Source of the DNA: an uncultured Bacilli bacterium
GTDB lineage: Bacteria; Bacillota_I; Bacilli_A; RF39; UBA660
NCBI GenBank assembly: GCA_947629655.1
Contig: CANREL010000001.1
Coordinates: 62,001-126,000, forward strand
DNA length: 64,000 nt
Direction: 5' to 3'
Positions 16,049-24,480 of the stretch are shown one piece after another. The notes under the pieces were generated by a model. It saw only the letters and a program-made list of their open reading frames with translations. It was not told where the DNA came from and did not search any database. How positions within the stretch are numbered: the stretch's first letter is position 1; the number at the start of each line of letters is the position of its first letter. The position numbers and the translations under genes are program-made.

Positions 16049-19000
16049 ATGAAAAATGAAATAAAACAAATTTTTGATAAATTGAATATAGATCCAAAGT
16101 TTTTTAATGAATTAGAAAATGCTACTATTGAAAAAGTTCTAGTATATGACAATATTGGTAAAATAAAATTAATTATGAAAAATAGTACTAATATTTCACC
16201 TGAACTGTACAGTTTAATGACTTCTTCATTAAAAACTTTTTTTGGTGGTAAAGACATATATCTATATATGAATGTTGATAAAGTCAACAATGATTACTTC
16301 CGTCAATACTTTGATGAAGCTGTTGATATCATAAAGAAAAAAAATCCCATTATTGAAATTTTTAGTAATCGTTTAGTTAATCAAAATGAAAAATATTATG
16401 TTGAAGTTATCAATAGAGCTGAAGAACGTCAAGTTAATATCTTCATAAATGATTTGAATAAAATAATGGCGATGTATGGATATGATTTAAATATTAAAAC
16501 AGTTCTCAATGAAGAAAAACGCAATGACATCGTTGAAAATATTAAGAAGAACTTAGAAGTCGATTATTCATCTTTGACTCCACCGCCAAAAGAAGAGAGT
16601 GAAGAACCGAAGAAAAAGGTAAAACATGAAAAGAAAATAGTTGATGATAATACGATTAAAGGACGTGTTATCAGTGATGAAGCAAGTTTTATTAAATTAT
16701 TGGATAAAGAGGAAGAAAACGTAACGGTCGAAGGATATATCTTTGGAAATGAAACTTTTGAACCAGCTAGTAAAGCTTTCAAAATTATAACTTTGAAAGT
16801 CACTGATTACACTGATAGTATCACTTGTAAACTTTTCACTCGTGAAGAAGATGAGTATCTCGATATTGTCAAAAAGACTAAACCTGGCACTTGGGTAAAA
16901 TTGCGTGGAAGTGTAAAGATAGATAAGTATGCCAATGGTGAATTAGTTTTCAATATTCGTGATATAAATAAAATTGATCATGAAGAAGAAAAGCGCAAAG
17001 ACACTTATCCGCGTAAGCGAATAGAACTTCATGCTCACACCAAGATGAGTGATATGGATGGTGTTTGTGATGAAGTGGCATTAGTTCGCCAAGCTATGAG
17101 TTGGAATCATCCTGGTATTGCTATAACTGACCATGACTGTTGTCAAGCTTTTCCTCATGTCTTTGGTGAAGTTACTAAGTATAATAAAGAGTTGAATGCT
17201 CCTTTAAAAGAAGCTAAAAAACAGGTTAAAGCACTAGAAGATGAGATTAATAATTTGGAAAAGAAAAAAGAAAATGATGCTTTAGAAGATATAAATTATG
17301 AAGAGACATTAAAAGATTTGAATTTGAAACATGAAGAAGCCTTGCTGAAATTACATGAAGAAGAAGAGAAGAAAAAACAACATCCTAACTTTAAAGCTTT
17401 GTATGGAACTGAACTCGAAATGAGTGAAAATTATTTGAATGTCGTTTTCAATTCTCGTGATGAAGAGTTGGACAATGCTACATTTGTCGTATTCGACGTT
17501 GAAACGACAGGGTTCAATGCTGGATTGAATGACTCAATTATTGAAGTTGGTGCTGTTAAAGTTAAAAATGGAATTGTACAAGAAGAACGATTTGATGAAT
17601 TGATTAATCCTGGACATCACATTGACCCAGTCATCACCAATTTGACTGGTATCAGTGACTATAAAGTTCGCGATGCTGATAATGAAGAAAATGTTGTCAA
17701 GCGCTTTAAAGAATTCATTGGTGATGGCATTCTCGTTGCTCATAATGCTCGTTTTGATAAATCGATGTTGGATATGGCGTATTACAAGTATCAACTCGGT
17801 GAGTTATCCAATCCTATCGTCGATACTATGATGTTATCACGTATCATCAATCCTGATTTGAAAAGACACAGTTTATCAGCTTTGACAAAATTTTATAAAA
17901 TCGATATGGATGAAGCTGATGACGAAGATGATGAAGAGAGTGAGACAGTTGTTGAAGAAAGTGATTCTTTCAACAATGACTATAACGGTATCAAAAAGAT
18001 CACCGTAAATGGTAAAACTGCTTATGATAAAGAAGAATCTAAAGTTTATCAAGTTGAATTTGAAGAAGAGACAGAAGTTGAAGTAGAAGTTGAATACATA
18101 AATGACTCAATATCACCTATAACTGGTTATGGAAGTCGTAAACTTCAGATTAAACCTGGTAAAAACTATGTTGAATTAAAATACGTTGAAAATGAAGAAG
18201 AAAAAGATATAACAATCGTCGTCAATAAAGTAAGAAGTCATCACCGTGCTGACTACGATGCTGAAAAGACGGCTGAGATGTTTGTAAAGATGCTAGGTCA
18301 ATTGAAAGACTTAGAAAATTTACAAGAGTTAGCTAGCGTTGACTATCTTGCCCAAAAGACCAATCTTCAACTAAATCCTCTTGAGACTCAATATGATAAC
18401 ATTCCAACTAAGAGTGTTGCTGAAAAAGTTATCAATGAACAGTGCAATGCTGTCCATGTAAATATTTTAGCTAAGAACAAAATAGGTCTAAAAAATTTAT
18501 TTAAAATAATAAGTTATTCCAATACTGGTTTCTTAGTAAAAGCTGCTCGTATTCCGAGAAGAGTTATTGATGAAAATAGAGAAGGGCTATTGATTGGTTC
18601 TGGTTGCTGCAATGGTGAAATATTTAATTTAGCTCTAACTAGATGTGATGAAGATGTCATCGAAGCGATGAAGTGGTATGATTATATCGAAGTTCAACCA
18701 CCTGAAAATTATACGCATTTGTTACGTGGTCGCGATATCAATAATTTAGATGATATTCATCAAGTTATCAAAAAGATAATCGACTGTGCTCATCGTGCAG
18801 ATAGACCAATTGTCGCAACGGGTGATGTTCATAATATTGATAGAGAAGATCGCATTTATCGCGAAATTATTGTCAATCAAAATTCTCCTGCCAAAGGACG
18901 TCATCCTCTTGCCCGTTTCTTGAGTAGAAAAAAGAAGAACTCTAATAATGATGATCTTTTAGATTCATTGAGACAGATAAGTATCAATGAATATGGTGAT

Positions 19001-21742
19001 GCCTTATCACCAGTTGAAGAAAAAGTCTTAAAGATAATTTTTAGTTTGAGTGAGTATCAAGATATTCCAATGACGCGAAATAACATTTTGGAGATGTATC
19101 AACCAGATAAAGATGAAGAGATGTTTAGAAAGAGCAAAACAGGTGAAGAAAAAAGAGATGCTATCTTTGCTGCTCTTCGCAAGTTTGAATCTCGTGGTTT
19201 TATCAAAGCTCGTTTCAAAGAGTCAATTGGTCAAGAAGTATACGTTTTAAAATATGATTTGAATCCATCTGGTGAGGAAGAAGAACCTCATATTCCAAAT
19301 CAATTCTTTAGAACGACAAATGAAATGATGGATGAATTCTATTTCCTTGATGATGCTACAAAGGAAGAAATTATCATCGATAATCCTCAAAAAATATTAG
19401 ATATGGCTGAAGAAATAGAAGTAATTGAATATCCAGAAGTACCATTTTCTCCAATTATTGAAAATTCAGCTAAGACGGTTACCGACATGGTTTATGACAA
19501 AGCTACTAGTCTGTATGGAAATCCTCTTCCACATCACATTGAAGAAAGAATTTCTAAAGAATTATATGGTGATTGTGTCTTAAATAGCTTAGAAGATAAA
19601 TTAAAAGAAGAAAATCCTGATATGGATGAAAAAGAATTTGAAGAATTGCTATATGAAAACTTGAATTCTGTAATTCGTGAAGGATTTGATAAAGTAAAAG
19701 AAATAGTTAGAGAAAATATTGCCAAAGGATTAAAGAAAGATATTGAAAATGGAAAAGAACTAACTATTACTGATGATGGTGTTGAGAAAGAATTGAAAAA
19801 GCGACTAGGTGGAGTAATTGGTGGAGGATTTGACGTAATTTATCTAATTGCTCAAAAATTGGTTAAGCACTCTAATGATGATGGATATTTAGTTGGTTCC
19901 CGTGGATCTGTCGGATCTAGTTTTGTTGCGACGATGATGGGAATAACAGAAGTAAATCCACTACCAGCACATTATGCTTGTCCTAAGTGTAAACATTCAA
20001 TCTTTGATGATGAAGATGGTAATCCATTAGGTGCAACGTACTCATCAGGTTTTGACTTGCCAGATATGATTTGTCCAAAGTGTGGAACCCCTATGAATAA
20101 AAATGGTCAAGACATGCCGTTTGCGACTTTCTTAGGATTTAATGCTGATAAAGTACCTGATATCGATCTTAACTTTTCTGGTGATAATCAAGCCAATGCT
20201 CATGAGTATACTAAAGAGTTATTTGGTACTGACAACGTTTATCGTGCAGGAACAATTGGTACAGTAGCTGATAAGACAGCTTATGGTTACGTTCAAGGTT
20301 TTGAAGAAGATAAAGAATATGATCGTTTGAAAAATGAAATGAATTCTTATGGTATTAAACCGCCATCAAAAGATGAACTTAAGAAAAACAATTTGATCAA
20401 GAGTAGAATGCGCGGTTGTGAAGTTGAAAGAATATCTAATGGTTGTATTGGTGTCAAACGAACGACTGGGCAACATCCAGGTGGAATCGTTGTCGTTCCA
20501 AGTTATCGTGATGTCTTTGACTTTACGCCATTTCAGTATCCCGCTAATGATGTAACTGTTCCATGGCGTACGACTCACTTTGACTATCATGCCATTGACC
20601 AAGATTTATTGAAACTAGATATTCTCGGTCACGATGATCCGACAGTATTGCGCCTTTTACAAGATTTATCTAAAAAAGAGATTGAAAAGGGTAAGAATAA
20701 AGAAGATTATCCAATTGCTGAAAATGGAGAAGTTGACGTCACTTGTGTACCTCTTGATGATAAAGCGACCATGAGTATTTTCTCATCACCTACAGCTCTT
20801 GGCGTTACTGAAGAACAAATTCTATGTCCGACGGGAACTTTGGGAATTCCCGAATTTGGAACTAAATTTGTCATTCAAATGCTCGTTGATACTAAACCAT
20901 CAACCTTTGCCGAATTGATCAAAATATCAGGACTATCTCATGGTACTGATGTTTGGCTTGGTAATGCTCAAGATTTAATCGTCAACAAAGTCGTCCCTTT
21001 CAAAGAAGTTATTGGGTGTCGTGATGACATCATGGTTTATTTGAGTTATCATGGTGTTGCGCCTTTAAAAGCTTTTAAAATTATGGAGTTTGTCCGTAAA
21101 GGAAAAGCTAGTAAATCTCCAGATGAGTGGCAGAGTTGGAAACAGATCATGATTGATGCGAACATTGAGCCATGGTTTATCGATTCTTGTCAAAAGATAA
21201 AATACATGTTCCCTAAAGCTCATGCTGCTGCCTATGTCACAAGTGCTTTTAGAATCGCTTGGTATAAAGTTCATCATCCACTTTTGTACTATTGTGCTTA
21301 CATGTCTATAAGATGTGATTCATTTGATATCGATGCCATGGTCCGTGGATATGATGCCATTAAGAATAAAATGTTAGAAATAGATGAGAAAGGAAACTCT
21401 GCATCTAATAAAGAAAAAGATACTTATGGTGTTTTACAAGTTTGCTTAGAAGCAGCGGCTCGTGGTATTAAATTTAAGAATGTTGATATCAATAAGAGTC
21501 ATGGTAAGTACTTCTTAATCGATGATGAAGAAGAAAATACGCTCATCATGCCATTTAGAGCTTTAGATGGTTTAGGTGATAACGTTGCTACCGCTCTTGT
21601 TGAAGAACGTGAAAAACGTCCATTCATGAGTATTGAAGACCTTCAAAAACGTGGTCATGTTTCCAAGACAATAATTGAAAAGATGCAAGCAATGGGAGTT
21701 TTAGATGACATGGGTGAATCAAATCAATTGAGTTTATTTTAG
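16049..21742 (+). CDS. polC: DNA polymerase III PolC-type, expanded with inserted domains
   Basis: PolC is the main replicative polymerase with built-in 3'-5' exonuclease. At 1897 aa it is far longer than the usual ~1,440 aa. Order: N-terminal domain (1-170), OB fold (205-310), intact PHP (HAHTKMSD at 328-335; ITDHD at 359-363), exonuclease (DVETTGF 483-489; HNARFD 565-570; HHRADYDAE 731-739), polymerase with zinc-ribbon cysteines (CPKCK ~1311, CPKCG ~1342), and catalytic PDIDLNF (~1370). Extra segments relative to Bacillus PolC are a charged coiled coil in PHP (~380-445), a beta-rich block inside the exonuclease (~622-728), a winged-helix-like block (~960-1080), and a helical block (~1172-1250). 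Core catalytic motifs are intact. RBS GGGGG precedes ATG 16049. Confidence 0.97.
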   Translation: MKNEIKQIFDKLNIDPKFFNELENATIEKVLVYDNIGKIKLIMKNSTNISPELYSLMTSSLKTFFGGKDIYLYMNVDKVNNDYFRQYFDEAVDIIKKKNPIIEIFSNRLVNQNEKYYVEVINRAEERQVNIFINDLNKIMAMYGYDLNIKTVLNEEKRNDIVENIKKNLEVDYSSLTPPPKEESEEPKKKVKHEKKIVDDNTIKGRVISDEASFIKLLDKEEENVTVEGYIFGNETFEPASKAFKIITLKVTDYTDSITCKLFTREEDEYLDIVKKTKPGTWVKLRGSVKIDKYANGELVFNIRDINKIDHEEEKRKDTYPRKRIELHAHTKMSDMDGVCDEVALVRQAMSWNHPGIAITDHDCCQAFPHVFGEVTKYNKELNAPLKEAKKQVKALEDEINNLEKKKENDALEDINYEETLKDLNLKHEEALLKLHEEEEKKKQHPNFKALYGTELEMSENYLNVVFNSRDEELDNATFVVFDVETTGFNAGLNDSIIEVGAVKVKNGIVQEERFDELINPGHHIDPVITNLTGISDYKVRDADNEENVVKRFKEFIGDGILVAHNARFDKSMLDMAYYKYQLGELSNPIVDTMMLSRIINPDLKRHSLSALTKFYKIDMDEADDEDDEESETVVEESDSFNNDYNGIKKITVNGKTAYDKEESKVYQVEFEEETEVEVEVEYINDSISPITGYGSRKLQIKPGKNYVELKYVENEEEKDITIVVNKVRSHHRADYDAEKTAEMFVKMLGQLKDLENLQELASVDYLAQKTNLQLNPLETQYDNIPTKSVAEKVINEQCNAVHVNILAKNKIGLKNLFKIISYSNTGFLVKAARIPRRVIDENREGLLIGSGCCNGEIFNLALTRCDEDVIEAMKWYDYIEVQPPENYTHLLRGRDINNLDDIHQVIKKIIDCAHRADRPIVATGDVHNIDREDRIYREIIVNQNSPAKGRHPLARFLSRKKKNSNNDDLLDSLRQISINEYGDALSPVEEKVLKIIFSLSEYQDIPMTRNNILEMYQPDKDEEMFRKSKTGEEKRDAIFAALRKFESRGFIKARFKESIGQEVYVLKYDLNPSGEEEEPHIPNQFFRTTNEMMDEFYFLDDATKEEIIIDNPQKILDMAEEIEVIEYPEVPFSPIIENSAKTVTDMVYDKATSLYGNPLPHHIEERISKELYGDCVLNSLEDKLKEENPDMDEKEFEELLYENLNSVIREGFDKVKEIVRENIAKGLKKDIENGKELTITDDGVEKELKKRLGGVIGGGFDVIYLIAQKLVKHSNDDGYLVGSRGSVGSSFVATMMGITEVNPLPAHYACPKCKHSIFDDEDGNPLGATYSSGFDLPDMICPKCGTPMNKNGQDMPFATFLGFNADKVPDIDLNFSGDNQANAHEYTKELFGTDNVYRAGTIGTVADKTAYGYVQGFEEDKEYDRLKNEMNSYGIKPPSKDELKKNNLIKSRMRGCEVERISNGCIGVKRTTGQHPGGIVVVPSYRDVFDFTPFQYPANDVTVPWRTTHFDYHAIDQDLLKLDILGHDDPTVLRLLQDLSKKEIEKGKNKEDYPIAENGEVDVTCVPLDDKATMSIFSSPTALGVTEEQILCPTGTLGIPEFGTKFVIQMLVDTKPSTFAELIKISGLSHGTDVWLGNAQDLIVNKVVPFKEVIGCRDDIMVYLSYHGVAPLKAFKIMEFVRKGKASKSPDEWQSWKQIMIDANIEPWFIDSCQKIKYMFPKAHAAAYVTSAFRIAWYKVHHPLLYYCAYMSIRCDSFDIDAMVRGYDAIKNKMLEIDEKGNSASNKEKDTYGVLQVCLEAAARGIKFKNVDINKSHGKYFLIDDEEENTLIMPFRALDGLGDNVATALVEEREKRPFMSIEDLQKRGHVSKTIIEKMQAMGVLDDMGESNQLSLF

Positions 21743-21767
21743 AAACAACAAAAGTTGTTTCTTTTTT
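21741..21767 (+). terminator. Terminator after polC
   Basis: AGAAACAAC / GTTGTTTCT with loop AAAA, followed by T residues; overlaps the polC stop. Confidence 0.85.
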
Positions 21768-21778
21768 ATGGTAATATA

Positions 21779-21787
21779 TGTTACAAT
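21779..21787 (+). promoter_or_regulatory. Possible extended -10 promoter
   Basis: TGTTACAAT (TGn-TACAAT) lies 20 bases before the ATG at 21808 and just after the polC terminator. The -35 is not evident. Confidence 0.4.
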
Positions 21788-21807
21788 TATGATAGAGGTG
21801 AACGTGT

Positions 21808-22014
21808 ATGGATGACTTAATAGAATTGGCAACTTATCAAGATGAGGATTATGGTTTAATAGTTCAATTTTTAGATAGAGATGATAATTGTATCTTTTGT
21901 ACCTTAGAAGAAGATGAAAAAGGAGAAAAAGTATATAATCGAGTTGATAGTGACGTCAATCGCATTTTAGAAGAAAAATATTTTAGTATGGAAAGTGATG
22001 TAGAATATGAATAG
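21808..22014 (+). CDS. Small acidic protein, function unknown
   Basis: This 68-aa acidic protein has no membrane segment. The segment LIVQFLDRDDNCIFCTLEED suggests a small beta-fold with a CxxxC-type pair (CIFC), vaguely like DUF1292 proteins, but I cannot assign it. RBS GAGGTGA precedes ATG 21808. The last 8 bases overlap the next gene, which implies coupled expression with the 797-aa protein. Confidence 0.7.
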   Translation: MDDLIELATYQDEDYGLIVQFLDRDDNCIFCTLEEDEKGEKVYNRVDSDVNRILEEKYFSMESDVEYE

Positions 22015-24400
22015 ACAACCAAATCGCATGGATATAACTAATGAACGCGAAGAAAAATTGAAGAAAAAATATGGATATTCAACTATTTTAGCTTTTAATC
22101 CAGAGTTCTTAACTGAATATGGAGAAAAAATAATTGCCTCTTTACCAGCTGATAAGAGTGATGCAATCAAAGCTAAATTTAATAGTATCAGTGAATTCAT
22201 TGTTGCGGATCGCTTACAAAGTGGGCATAACAGTATGTGTTGTACACCTGATTCCATTCACATGGATAGCAGTTTTTTTGATGTCAGTGACAATACCTTT
22301 GCAATAAAAGAGGGAAATGAATACGTCGAGACCTTATTCATTCACGAACTATTGCTTGCTGCTAGTCGTTCAAATGCTCGTAATAAACGTAATGCTGTTG
22401 GAATAGTCGAATATGAACGCGATGAAAAAGGTAGAATTACCAATTCTAAAAAGACGGGATTAAATGCTGGAATTACTAGATATCTTGCTGAAAAGATTAG
22501 TAATCAACCAGTTCCAGCTGAAGTTGATGAATATCATTTCGGTAAACAGTTGGTATATCTCTTATCAAATTATGTCAGTGAAGAAACACTAATTGATGCT
22601 TTCATAAATAATGATGATACAAAATTGCGTGAAGCTATTCATCCTGAACTATATGATGAAATTGTTCAAAGTTTAGATGTCATTAACAAATTAGATAATT
22701 CTATTAGAAAAATAAAAAATGGTCAAATAAGACCAAAGGATCCCAATTCTCTTGTCCGTTTAGAAACCGTTTCAAAGGCTAGAAAAGAACAATTAGTTGA
22801 AAAAGTCTTTGCTGATCTCATCCTACCTGATGTCCAAAGAAAATTTACTAGCAATGGAGAACGTCAAGATTTCCTTCACAGTCTTGTGTCTAACAATATG
22901 GATATTTTAGCAAGTGTCAGTAAATATGTTCCAGCTCTTTTGACGAATGCTAATGGAAATTTTTTCAATTATTCAGATGCCAGAATCGCAGAAATTCGTT
23001 CAGAAATTGCCAATAATGGAATAAATTTTGAAAAGATAGTTGAAGCTAGTAAAAAAGTTCGTGATGGCGATGCTATCGGACCACGTGTAGCATCTAATTT
23101 CATTAAGGCTGTTGATGGGTTCTATGATGAAAATGTCGATGATTTGAATCGTGACATTTCGACAGAATTGACGCCACTATTGCGAAGAGAATTGACTGGT
23201 TTTGTCGATATGTTAGAAAATATCGAAGCATTAGGCGACCCTCAAACGACTGAGTCATATAAACAATTTTTGAGAGCTTATTTTCATAAAGTTGCTAATT
23301 TAGATGAAGTAATTGAAGAAATTAAAAGAGAAAAAGAACAAAAGAAGGAAGAGTCTTCTTTGAGTGAAGATGGTGCAAGCCGTGAAGCTAGTGCTACTTC
23401 TCAAAGTGAAGAAGATATCTTAGAACAAATTCGTAAGGCTGGAATGGAACAAGCTCGCCATGATGCTGTTAGTCCTTCACCAAACCTAGATGATCCGTTA
23501 GCTCAAGTTCGTCAAGCTGGCATGGATCAAGCAACACGTGATGCTCGTGGTGATGACAGTCAAAATAACAAGAGAGAACCAAATTTGAAAACAGAATTTG
23601 TCGTTGATGATGTCGTTGGTGAAATAATTGATCAACGTGGTGCATCAATGTATGATAAAGCTGTCAATATTGCTCGTGCTACGGGTGAAGAAGTTAAGTT
23701 AGACGATGAAGTCATAGTTGATGCTCAATCAAAGGCTGTTAAAAATTTCCTTTCTACTTTACCTGCTAAACCATCACCAAGATTACAACAATTATATGGT
23801 GATAGTTGGAAAGACGTCATAGCTAAAGCATATGAAGAAGGATATAAAGCAGGAATGGCAATGCAGATGCAAAAAGCTACTAAAGATGGTTTAGAACAAC
23901 GTAAGAAAGAAGTTGAAGCTATCGCTCATGGTGATACTTTGAAAGTTAGTCAACGACCAGTTAGTATTGAAGAGTTACAATTTGCTCATGAAAATTTTGA
24001 AATTACTCCAAGTAGTGATGGTAAAATGGAAGTTCATGATCGCGTGACAGGACAAAAAGTTGTCAGTGAAAAGACGAAACTAACTGTAACTTTTGCTAGT
24101 GAATGGGTAAAAGTTGCCACTCCTCAAGTTGCTTTTTCAAAAGAGGGAAAAGAAACATATGCCTTACTTCAATCACAAGCTAAGAAAGATTTGCAAAAAG
24201 AGGGTGCAATCAATACTGATGAGTTATCAGTAAATGCTGATGCCTTAGGAAATACTGCGACAACTATTACTACGAACCTATTACAAAGTTCTAATGATTT
24301 AGTTGACCAATATTTTAGAACTCAGACACCTGATGCTAAAGATCGTCCTAAAACACAAGGAACTGCTTCTCAACCAACACCACAAGGTCCAACGAGATAG
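22007..24400 (+). CDS. Large uncharacterised protein with a degenerate zincin-like motif
   Basis: This 797-aa soluble protein has no signal peptide. Residues ~105-165 look like the core of a putative metallopeptidase-type fold: FIHELLLAAS at 111-120 followed by GLNAGITRYLAEKI at 151-164. That second motif resembles a GLNEGxTEYLT-like segment that I associate with HExxH proteins. The third ligand is missing (HELLL instead of HExxH), so it is probably inactive. The middle (about 170-440) is helical. Around 470-520 there are two imperfect repeats, QIRKAGMEQARHDA and QVRQAGMDQATRDA, in an acidic, Ser-rich linker. The C-terminal region is also helical and ends in a Thr/Pro/Gln tail. Function unknown. 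It overlaps the upstream small gene. Confidence 0.8.
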   Translation: MNRQPNRMDITNEREEKLKKKYGYSTILAFNPEFLTEYGEKIIASLPADKSDAIKAKFNSISEFIVADRLQSGHNSMCCTPDSIHMDSSFFDVSDNTFAIKEGNEYVETLFIHELLLAASRSNARNKRNAVGIVEYERDEKGRITNSKKTGLNAGITRYLAEKISNQPVPAEVDEYHFGKQLVYLLSNYVSEETLIDAFINNDDTKLREAIHPELYDEIVQSLDVINKLDNSIRKIKNGQIRPKDPNSLVRLETVSKARKEQLVEKVFADLILPDVQRKFTSNGERQDFLHSLVSNNMDILASVSKYVPALLTNANGNFFNYSDARIAEIRSEIANNGINFEKIVEASKKVRDGDAIGPRVASNFIKAVDGFYDENVDDLNRDISTELTPLLRRELTGFVDMLENIEALGDPQTTESYKQFLRAYFHKVANLDEVIEEIKREKEQKKEESSLSEDGASREASATSQSEEDILEQIRKAGMEQARHDAVSPSPNLDDPLAQVRQAGMDQATRDARGDDSQNNKREPNLKTEFVVDDVVGEIIDQRGASMYDKAVNIARATGEEVKLDDEVIVDAQSKAVKNFLSTLPAKPSPRLQQLYGDSWKDVIAKAYEEGYKAGMAMQMQKATKDGLEQRKKEVEAIAHGDTLKVSQRPVSIEELQFAHENFEITPSSDGKMEVHDRVTGQKVVSEKTKLTVTFASEWVKVATPQVAFSKEGKETYALLQSQAKKDLQKEGAINTDELSVNADALGNTATTITTNLLQSSNDLVDQYFRTQTPDAKDRPKTQGTASQPTPQGPTR

Positions 24401-24408
24401 AATAAAAT

Positions 24409-24432
24409 AGCTAAATTTTAGCTGTTTTTTTT
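24409..24432 (+). terminator. Terminator after the 797-aa protein gene
   Basis: AGCTAAA (24409-24415) pairs with TTTAGCT (24417-24423), followed by G and eight T. The apparent one-base loop will open to a slightly larger one. Confidence 0.75.
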
Positions 24433-24459
24433 GTTTATATATAATTTTAGTAGTATAAT
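24431..24459 (+). promoter_or_regulatory. Sigma-A promoter for dnaG-rpoD-trmK
   Basis: TTGTTT (24431-24436) and TATAAT (24454-24459) have 17-base spacing, right after the preceding terminator. Confidence 0.7.
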
Positions 24460-24480
24460 AAAACAATGAGGAGGAGTGTT

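Noticed and set aside
16564..21277. Several minus-strand ORFs inside polC
   Set aside because: Shadow frames of a conserved gene with no start signals.
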